From NCBI RefSeq assembly GCF_014648495.1, contig NZ_BMRF01000003.1:62001-126000 (forward strand): a stretch of 64,000 bases of DNA, given 5' to 3'. The position numbers and the translations under genes are program-made. This DNA comes from Actinomadura cremea (GTDB lineage: Bacteria; Actinomycetota; Actinomycetes; Streptosporangiales; Streptosporangiaceae). The notes below the pieces were generated by a model. The model saw only the letters and a list, made by a program, of their open reading frames with translations, searched no databases and was not told the DNA's origin. Below are positions 58,189 to 64,000 of this stretch, one piece after another. Positions within the stretch are counted from its first letter, which is position 1, and every line of letters starts with the position of its first letter.

Positions 58189-58408
58189 GGGAAACTCCAA
58201 GTGGGTGTCGATGCTCTAACCGGAGCGCCGCCCGTCGCCGTAGGGGGCGAACCGGACATCATCCGCGCTCACGAGGGAACGCCCGGACGAGGCGCATGGA
58301 TCAGAGTAGCCCACCGCGCCCGCGTTGAGCGAATCGGCCTGCGCGAACGCGGGCCCTCCGGTCCGCGACGCCTGAATCCCGTCACCGGGATGGGCTAGAA
58401 AGGACGGC

Positions 58409-60595
58409 GTGGCGAATCTCGACGAGCCGTTGCGGAAGGTACTCGGCGACAAGACGGCCAAAGTGCTGGAGAAGGGCCTCGACCTGCACACCGTGGGCGA
58501 CCTCCTGCACCACTACCCGCGCCGGTACGCGCACCGCGGCGAACTGACCCCGCTCAGCGGCCTGCAGGACGGCGAGCACGTCACGGTCATGGCCGAGGTC
58601 GTCAAGGTGCAGGGCCGCTCGCTGTCGCGCAGCCCCGGGTACGTCCTGGAGATCACCGTCACCGACGGCACCGGCCGGCTCAAGCTCAGCTTCTTCGGCC
58701 GCAAGGGGTCCTACAAGCCCGAGAAGGAACTGTCGCCGGGCACCCGCGGCCTGTTCGCCGGCAAGATCAGCACCTACGTGCCGCGCAGCGGGCAGGTGCA
58801 GCGGCAGCTCACCCACCCGCAGTACAAGGTCGTCGCGGAGAAGACCGCAGAGCAGGCCGCGCAGGAGTGGGCCGACGAGATCATCCCGATCTACCCGTCC
58901 ACCAAGGGCCTGGACATCGAGGCGATCAGCAAGTCCGTCGGCACGGTGCTGGACGGCCTCGACCTGCCGGCCGACCCGATGCCCGCGGTGCTGCTGCGCC
59001 GCCGGAGGCTGACCGGGCTCCGCGAGGCGTACGAGGGCATCCACCGGCCGCGGAGCTGGGACGAGCTGGGCCGTGCGAAGGACCGGCTCAAGTGGGACGA
59101 GGCGTTCGTCGTCCAGGTCGCCCTCGCGCAGCGCCGCCGCGCCGCCGGCGCGCTGCCCGCCACGCCGCGCCCGCCGAAGCCGTCCGGCCTGCTCGCCGAC
59201 TTCGACGCCCGCCTCCCGTTCGAGCTGACCGACGGCCAGCGCGCGGTCGGCGCCGAGATCGCCGCCGACCTCGACCGCGAGCACCCGATGCACCGCCTCC
59301 TGCAGGGCGACGTCGGCGCCGGCAAGACGATCGTGGCGCTGCGCGGGATGCTGCAGGTGGTGGACGGCGGCGGGCAGGCGGTGCTGCTGGCGCCGACCGA
59401 GGTCCTCGCGCAGCAGCACCACCGGTCGATCACCGGGATGCTGGGGGAGCTGGCCCGCGCCGGGCAGCTCGACGGGGCCGAGAACGCGACCCGGGTCGCG
59501 CTGCTGACCGGGTCGCTGGGCGCGAAGGCCCGCAAGGAGGCGATGCTGGACGCGGCGTCCGGCGCCGCGGGCATCGTCGTCGGGACGCACGCGCTGCTGC
59601 AGGAGTCCGTCCAGTTCGCCGACCTCGGCCTGGTGGTCGTGGACGAGCAGCACCGGTTCGGCGTCGAGCAGCGCGACGCGCTCCGCGAGAAGACCGCCGG
59701 GGGACGGCCGCACGTGCTGGTCATGACGGCGACGCCCATCCCGCGGACGGTCGCGATGACGGTGTTCGGCGACCTGGAGACGTCCGTGCTGGGGCAGCTC
59801 CCGGCGGGCCGTTCGCAGATCCAGACCGTCGTGGTGCCGCCGGAGAGGCCCGCGTTCCTCGCCCGCACGTGGGAGCGCATCAAGGAGGAGGCGGGGCAGG
59901 GACGGCAGATCTACATCGTCTGCCCCCGGATCGGCGAGCAGGAAGGCGACGAGGGCGACTCGCTCGACACCGAGGAGGGGCGCCGCTCCCCGCTGGGGAT
60001 CATGGAGCTGCTGCCGAAACTGGAGGAACTGCTCGCCGGGCTGAACATCGGCGTCCTGCACGGGAAGCTGCCGCCCGACGAGAAGGACGCGGTGATGCGC
60101 CGCTTCACCGACCGCGAGCTGGACGTCCTGCTCGCCACCACGGTCATCGAGGTCGGCGTCGACGTCCCCAACGCCACCGTGATGGTGATCATGGACGCGG
60201 ACCGGTTCGGCGTGTCGCAGCTGCACCAGCTGCGCGGCCGGGTCGGCCGGGGCTCGCTGCACGGGCTGTGCCTGCTGGTCACCGACGCCGAGCCCGGCTC
60301 CAAGGCCCGCGAGCGGCTCGACGCGGTCGCGTCCACCACCGACGGGTTCGAGCTGTCGCGCCTCGACCTCGAGCAGCGCCGCGAGGGCGACGTCCTCGGC
60401 GCCGCGCAGGCCGGCCGCGCGTCCAGCCTGCGCCTGCTCACCCTGCAGCGGGACGAGGACGTCATCCGCGACGCCCGCGAGGAGGCGACCGCGCTCGTCG
60501 ACGCGGACCCCGGCCTGGCCGACCACCCGGGCCTGGCCGCCGAACTCGCCGCGCTCCTCGACGAGGAGCGCGCCGAGTTCCTCGAGAAGGGCTGA
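58409..60595 (+). CDS. recG: ATP-dependent DNA helicase RecG
   Basis: The 728-residue protein has the N-terminal wedge (OB-fold, about 50-160) and helicase motors: Walker A LLQGDVGAGKTIVALRGML, DEQH box VVVDEQHRFGVEQRDAL, TATPIPRTVAM, HGKLPPDEKDAVM and QLHQLRGRVGRG. It remodels stalled forks and Holliday junctions. GTG 58409 follows GAAAGGACGGC. The DAK2-domain gene that usually lies between rpmB and recG in actinomycetes is not present in the 220-base gap. Confidence 0.95.
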   Translation: MANLDEPLRKVLGDKTAKVLEKGLDLHTVGDLLHHYPRRYAHRGELTPLSGLQDGEHVTVMAEVVKVQGRSLSRSPGYVLEITVTDGTGRLKLSFFGRKGSYKPEKELSPGTRGLFAGKISTYVPRSGQVQRQLTHPQYKVVAEKTAEQAAQEWADEIIPIYPSTKGLDIEAISKSVGTVLDGLDLPADPMPAVLLRRRRLTGLREAYEGIHRPRSWDELGRAKDRLKWDEAFVVQVALAQRRRAAGALPATPRPPKPSGLLADFDARLPFELTDGQRAVGAEIAADLDREHPMHRLLQGDVGAGKTIVALRGMLQVVDGGGQAVLLAPTEVLAQQHHRSITGMLGELARAGQLDGAENATRVALLTGSLGAKARKEAMLDAASGAAGIVVGTHALLQESVQFADLGLVVVDEQHRFGVEQRDALREKTAGGRPHVLVMTATPIPRTVAMTVFGDLETSVLGQLPAGRSQIQTVVVPPERPAFLARTWERIKEEAGQGRQIYIVCPRIGEQEGDEGDSLDTEEGRRSPLGIMELLPKLEELLAGLNIGVLHGKLPPDEKDAVMRRFTDRELDVLLATTVIEVGVDVPNATVMVIMDADRFGVSQLHQLRGRVGRGSLHGLCLLVTDAEPGSKARERLDAVASTTDGFELSRLDLEQRREGDVLGAAQAGRASSLRLLTLQRDEDVIRDAREEATALVDADPGLADHPGLAAELAALLDEERAEFLEKG

Positions 60596-60647
60596 CCCGT
60601 GCGCTGACGCCCGGAGGGACTGTGAGTCACGTAGAACGCACGGCCCG

Positions 60648-60982
60648 TCATCTGTGTCCAACTTTGTGGCGGATGCGGAGTGGCCATCCGGTGCCGTCGC
60701 GCAGCGCCACGCCGCCCCCGGCGGCCAGCCGCAGGCCCGCGTCGACGTGCGGGGTGCGGCCCCCGGCGGTGAGGCCGACGCCCGCGGTAGCGGTGCCGGC
60801 CCGCTCGTCGTAGTCGAGGGTGGCGTCGAGCCGGAGCTCCAGCCCGGGCGCCCGCCCTGCCGCGGCTCCGGCTGCTCCGCCCCCTGCTTCCGTTGCGGCG
60901 GCTCGGGGGACTTCCGCTTGACGGGCTCGCTCCCGCGCGGCGCCTCGCCCGTCTCGCCGGACGTCGTGGTCTTCTTGCTCAT
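60648..60982 (-). pseudogene. Possible frameshifted small gene between recG and rsmD
   Basis: Minus ATG 60982 opens a frame reading MSKKTTTSGETGEAPRGSEP and further lysine-rich residues, which loses its coding look after about 40 codons. From about 60845 a second minus frame reads LELRLDATLDYDERAGTATA, continues with alternating beta-like residues and ends at 60648 (LRIRHKVGHR). Joined by a one-base shift in the run GGGCGGGCGCCCGGGC they would form one protein of about 110 residues. It could be a relic, a sequencing error or two small frames. Family unknown. Confidence 0.4.
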
Positions 60983-61133
60983 GACGAGGGCCGAGGCCCC
61001 GCCGTCCGTCGTCCGCTTCCGCTGGGGCTCGTTCTGCGCGAGCTTCCGGACGACCGGCCGGGCGCCGCGCCGCAGCGCCTCGCCCGCGTCGTTCCTCCCC
61101 GTGTGGTTTTTCGGGACCGCGATACTGAGGGGC

Positions 61134-61742
61134 ATGACACGGGTGATCGCGGGGAGCGCGGGCGGGCGGCGGCTGGCCGTCCCGCCGGGACGGGACACGA
61201 GACCGACCGGCGACCGCGCCCGCGAGGGCCTGTTCGCGACCGTCCTCGCCCTCCTCGGCCCCCTGGACGGCCTGCGCGTCGCCGACCTGTACGCCGGATC
61301 CGGGGCGGTCGGCCTCGAGGCACTGTCGCGCGGCGCCGCGCACGCCCTGCTCGTCGAGTCGCACCCCCGCGCCGTGAAGGTGCTCCGGCAGAACGTGAAG
61401 GACCTCGGCCTGCCCGGCGCGGTGCCGTGCGCCGACAAGGTCGAACGCGTCGTCGGCCGCCCGCCCGACGCCCCCTACGACCTGATCTTCGCCGACCCCC
61501 CGTACGCGCTGCCCGACGCGTCCGTCACCGGCCTGCTGGACGACCTGCGCGACCACGGCTGGACGGCCCCGGACGCGCTCGTCGTCGTCGAACGCGCGGC
61601 ACGCGGACCGGCGCTGCGCTGGCCCGAGGGATACGAGGCCGACCGGGACCGGCGGTACGGCGAGGCGATGTTCTGGTACGGCACCGCCACCGGCCCGGTT
61701 CCGATTGATCGCGAACCCTCGCCGGGCACGACGCCCACATGA
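61134..61742 (+). CDS. rsmD: 16S rRNA (guanine-N2)-methyltransferase RsmD
   Basis: The 202-residue protein has the RsmD start TRVIAGSAGGRRLAVPPG, the SAM motif VADLYAGSGAVGLEALSRGA and the catalytic loop LIFADPPYALP. It methylates G966 of 16S rRNA. ATG 61134 follows TGAGGGGC. Its stop overlaps a possible 24-codon frame, and coaD follows. Confidence 0.94.
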   Translation: MTRVIAGSAGGRRLAVPPGRDTRPTGDRAREGLFATVLALLGPLDGLRVADLYAGSGAVGLEALSRGAAHALLVESHPRAVKVLRQNVKDLGLPGAVPCADKVERVVGRPPDAPYDLIFADPPYALPDASVTGLLDDLRDHGWTAPDALVVVERAARGPALRWPEGYEADRDRRYGEAMFWYGTATGPVPIDREPSPGTTPT

Positions 61743-61813
61743 CCGAGGCGCCCGGCGTCGGCATCGAGTCCGGCCCGATCGCCGTGGAGATCATCGACGC
61801 GCTCGCGACCTGA
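61739..61813 (+). CDS. 24-codon ORF coupled to rsmD
   Basis: ATG 61739 overlaps the rsmD stop (ATGA). The product reads MTEAPGVGIESGPIAVEIID and four more residues, with normal GC-rich codons. It could be the remnant of a longer protein that once followed rsmD, or a true small protein. No motif can be recognised. Confidence 0.3.
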   Translation: MTEAPGVGIESGPIAVEIIDALAT

Positions 61814-61926
61814 CCGGCCCCCGCGCCGGGCCCGGGACGACCGCCGAGCCCGGGTGAAAGCGGGCAGAATGCCATTTGGTACGTTCGCGCCGCAGGTCAG
61901 AAACCGGGAACGAAGGGGTTCGCGCC

Positions 61927-62409
61927 GTGCGCCGTGTCGTCTGTCCGGGATCGTTCGACCCCGTGACCAACGGTCATCTCGACATCATCAGCCGCGCCTC
62001 CAGCCTGTACGACGAGGTGGTCGTGGCAGTGCTGATCAACAAGAACAAGAAGAGCCTGTTCACCGTCGACGAGCGCGCGGACATGATCTCCGAGGTGACC
62101 AAGGAGTACGGGAACGTCCGCGTGGACAAGTTCTACGGCCTGACCGTGGACTACTGCAGGGAGCAGAAGATCCCGGTCATCGTCCGGGGGCTCCGCGCCG
62201 TCAGCGACTACGAGTACGAGCTGCAGATGGCGCAGATGAACCACCGCATCGCCGGCATCGAAACCCTCTTCATGGCGACGAACCCCGAGTACGCCTTCCT
62301 CTCCTCCAGCCTGATGAAGGAGGTCGTGAAGTTCGGCGGCGACATCTCCGGCCTCGTTCCCGACAGCGTGCACGGACGGCTCGTCGAGCGGCTGCGCGAG
62401 ACCGGCTGA
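61927..62409 (+). CDS. coaD: Pantetheine-phosphate adenylyltransferase
   Basis: The 160-residue protein is a complete CoaD: VVCPGSFDPVTNGHLDIISR with the HxGH-type site, VIVRGLRAVSDYEYELQMAQ, and SSSLMKEVVKFGGDISGLVP. It makes dephospho-CoA from 4'-phosphopantetheine and ATP. GTG 61927 is chosen for standard length; GAAGGGG lies before it. Confidence 0.96.
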   Translation: MRRVVCPGSFDPVTNGHLDIISRASSLYDEVVVAVLINKNKKSLFTVDERADMISEVTKEYGNVRVDKFYGLTVDYCREQKIPVIVRGLRAVSDYEYELQMAQMNHRIAGIETLFMATNPEYAFLSSSLMKEVVKFGGDISGLVPDSVHGRLVERLRETG

Positions 62410-62522
62410 GACGCGGGCGACCGGCCGGGACGCGATCCGCCGGTCGGGGGGCCGTGAGTTGGGGCCACCGCCCGGCGTTCGGTACGCTGGGACATCGGCC
62501 ATCACCGACGGCCTTGATTCCC

Positions 62523-63170
62523 ATGCCTCACGAAAGCAGGATTCCGCTGACACGCCTCGACCCCAACGCGCCACTGGTGCTCGACACTCGGGCTCTCGGC
62601 AGGCAACCCGGGTCGTCGCGCGAGGAGCACCTGACCGTGCCGGCTCCGGAGGATTTCGGTGTGGAGATGGTGGGCGTCCCCGAGGGCGCCGCGATCGAGC
62701 TGGACCTCCGGCTCGAGGCGGTGCTGGAGGGGGTGCTCGTCACCGGCACGGCGACCGTCCCCCTCGAGGGGGAGTGCGCCCGCTGCCTCGACCCGATCGC
62801 CTCGAGTTTCGAGGCGGACTTCCAGGAGCTCTTCGTCTATCCTGACACCCGCTCCGGCGGGAACGCCGATGACGACGAGCTCTACCTCGAGGACGATCTG
62901 ATCGACCTCGAACCGCTGCTCCGAGACGCGGTGGTGCTCGCGCTGCCGCTCTCGCCGCTGTGCCGGGACGACTGTCCCGGTCTGTGCGCGGAGTGCGGGG
63001 TCCGGCTGGCCGACGCCGGCCCGGACCACCGGCACGACGTCGCCGACCCCCGGTGGGCGGCACTGCGTGACCTGGCCGCCGGCACGGCGGCCGACACCCC
63101 GGAGCGGGGGAGCGGGAGCCCAGGCGCCCGCGGTTCATCCGACCGACGACAGAGAAAGCAGGAGGGCTGA
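62523..63170 (+). CDS. yceD: YceD/DUF177 protein
   Basis: The 215-residue protein has the DUF177 pattern: LEAVLEGVLVTGTATVPLEG, ECARCLDPI and the zinc-like C-terminal DDCPGLCAECGVRLADAGPD with paired cysteines. In bacteria it is linked to 23S rRNA accumulation and is cotranscribed with rpmF, as here (1 base between the two). ATG 62523; the first 15 residues may be shorter in reality. The C-terminal tail after residue 185 is low-complexity. Confidence 0.9.
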   Translation: MPHESRIPLTRLDPNAPLVLDTRALGRQPGSSREEHLTVPAPEDFGVEMVGVPEGAAIELDLRLEAVLEGVLVTGTATVPLEGECARCLDPIASSFEADFQELFVYPDTRSGGNADDDELYLEDDLIDLEPLLRDAVVLALPLSPLCRDDCPGLCAECGVRLADAGPDHRHDVADPRWAALRDLAAGTAADTPERGSGSPGARGSSDRRQRKQEG

Positions 63171-63171
63171 C

Positions 63172-63351
63172 GTGGCCGTCCCGAAGCGGAAGAAGTCCCG
63201 CAGCAACACGCGGCACCGGCGCGCGCAGTGGAAGGCCGCGGCGCCGACGCTGGTCGACTGCCCGACGTGCCGCGACAAGAAGCTGCCCCACACCGCGTGC
63301 GCGACGTGCGGCACCTACGACCGGCGGCAGGTCATCACCCCGTCGGCCTGA
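63172..63351 (+). CDS. rpmF: 50S ribosomal protein L32
   Basis: The 59-residue protein is L32: MAVPKRKKSRSNTRHRRAQW, with a zinc ribbon DCPTCRDKKLPH and ACATCGTYDRRQV (two CxxC pairs). GTG 63172 follows GGAGGGCTGAC. It is followed by a hairpin and about 360 bases without a clear gene, then rnc. Confidence 0.95.
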   Translation: MAVPKRKKSRSNTRHRRAQWKAAAPTLVDCPTCRDKKLPHTACATCGTYDRRQVITPSA

Positions 63352-63369
63352 GTCTTCTCCGCATCCCGG

Positions 63370-63403
63370 GGGGCGGCCCCGCGCACACGGCGCGGTCCGC
63401 CCC
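63370..63403 (+). terminator. Hairpin after rpmF
   Basis: GGGGCGG-CC-CCGCGC pairs with GCGCGG-T-CCGCCCC around a 5-base loop, 18 bases after the rpmF stop. It is a very stable hairpin without a T-tract and probably ends or weakens transcription before rnc. Confidence 0.6.
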
Positions 63404-63711
63404 TCAAGGTGCGTGAAGACCCGACCACCCCGGCGCGCGACGTCGGCGTGGTGTCCGGCACGGCGGCCCGTGCCCGGAGCCGTGGTGCACGCCGGGATCA
63501 GCCGAACCGGCGCGCACCTCGTCTTCGCGGACCTCGCCGCGGGGCGACCGCCCCGTCCGGTCGGCCCGTCCGTCCCCTCGCACCCATCGCGCGGGGACGG
63601 TCTCGGCCGTCCCTCCTCGTGCCGCGCCCTCCGCCGCCTCCGGCCTCCCGGCCCGCGCGCCATCGAGGCGACCGCGCGCCCGCGCGGCGCACGGCCTGCG
63701 AGGAGGGCCCG
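63404..63711. other. Gap of about 310 bases before rnc
   Basis: No convincing gene is seen. A plus frame (63413-63715) contains [20 protein letters not shown] but then turns into arginine-proline-rich sequence, and the minus frames are shadows of rnc. The right end carries the ribosome site AGGAGGGCCC of rnc. A promoter must lie here, since a hairpin separates rnc from rpmF, but none is clear. Confidence 0.5.
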
Positions 63712-64000
63712 TTGAGCGCCAAGAAGTCCGACCCCGCGCCCGATCGCGCGGAACTGACCCGCGCCCTCGGCGTCGAGGTCGAGGACGCGCTGCTGGAACG
63801 CGCGCTGACCCACCGCTCGTACGCGTACGAGAACGGCGGCCTGCCCACCAACGAGCGCCTGGAGTTCCTCGGCGACTCGGTGCTGGGGCTCGTCGTCACC
63901 GACACCCTGTACCGGGGGCATCCCGACCTGCCCGAGGGGCACCTGGCCAAGCTGCGCGCCGCCGTCGTCAACATGCGCGCGCTCGCGGGCGTCGCGCGCG
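63712..64000 (+). CDS. rnc: Ribonuclease III, C-terminus off the window
   Basis: The first 96 codons are present. The RNase III signature [20 protein letters not shown] is complete, after [17 protein letters not shown]. The enzyme cleaves double-stranded RNA and matures rRNA. TTG 63712 follows AGGAGGGCCCG, the only good site. The remaining catalytic domain and the double-stranded-RNA-binding domain lie beyond the right edge. Confidence 0.93.
   Translation, partial: MSAKKSDPAPDRAELTRALGVEVEDALLERALTHRSYAYENGGLPTNERLEFLGDSVLGLVVTDTLYRGHPDLPEGHLAKLRAAVVNMRALAGVAR

Noticed and set aside
58382-61438. A 1018-codon open frame on the minus strand
   Set aside because: It is antisense to recG and rsmD, has a skewed composition and no family motif. 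Long antisense frames are usual in DNA of this GC content.
63413-63715. A 100-codon gene between rpmF and rnc
   Set aside because: Only about 20 codons look protein-like; the rest is arginine-proline noise and would cover the rnc ribosome site.
1-64000. Insertion sequence or prophage
   Set aside because: No transposase, integrase or phage structural gene was recognised in either strand.

Overview
This window is chromosomal DNA from a very GC-rich actinomycete. Third codon positions are almost all G or C, GTG and TTG starts are common, and many genes overlap by 4 bases. Marker genes point the same way: an NdgR-type regulator next to leuCD, a CofC/FbiD enzyme of coenzyme F420 synthesis, XRE-DUF5753/DUF397/ATPase developmental-type triads, and the core order leuC-leuD-hup-cofC-plsC-gpsA-ddl ... 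thiL-thiD-rpmB-recG-rsmD-coaD-yceD-rpmF-rnc. The general flavour suggests Streptosporangiales, perhaps an Actinomadura-like genus; that placement is inference.

Layout. 1-10.6 kb is accessory: small membrane and secreted proteins, DUF6082 and DUF6879 genes, an HxlR regulator divergent from an NADP-reductase-like gene, a TetR gene, a DUF6348-like protein, a cyclase-family hydrolase, a WhiJ-type XRE/DUF397/ATPase group and an EspR-like regulator. 10.6-13.8 kb is one large proline-rich membrane-anchored propeller protein. 13.95-21.5 kb is a partial complex I operon (nuoA, a broken NuoB/NuoD-like pair, then nuoHJKLMN) with no NADH or iron-sulfur modules. 22-29.9 kb is a glycerol-type operon: MFS carrier, FGGY kinase, GlpD, an alkylglycerone-phosphate-synthase-like flavoenzyme and a GlpP antiterminator. 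A promoter, an operator and an intrinsic terminator lie in its leader. 29.9-36.2 kb (minus strand) holds a CocE/NonD hydrolase, a NUDIX hydrolase, a polar amino-acid-type ABC transporter coupled to a SAM hydrolase, and two DUF202 proteins. 36.4-44.9 kb runs from a MerR regulator through ndgR, leuCD, hup, cofC, plsC and gpsA to ddl. 44.9-54.3 kb holds a secreted propeller lipoprotein, a four-gene oxidation operon (ALDH, SDR, HIBADH-like, CMD), a Ser/Thr kinase, a small ORF followed by three atypical tRNA genes, and a TetR-P450 pair. 54.3-64 kb is the core thiL ... rnc region.

How genes work together. GlpP probably reads through the terminator in the leader of its own operon when glycerol 3-phosphate is present. 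The TetR gene and the ALDH operon carry nearly the same operator at the same place relative to the start codon, so they and the coupled P450 probably form one regulon. The partial complex I keeps proton-channel subunits but has lost electron-input subunits and some key residues, so it is more likely an ion-translocating module than a standard NADH dehydrogenase.

The most unusual locus is 51975-52391: a 29-codon ORF with a perfect Shine-Dalgarno sequence, followed by three tRNA-shaped genes with anticodons CAG, GAG and GUA. The two with leucine anticodons have short variable loops, unlike normal bacterial tRNA-Leu.
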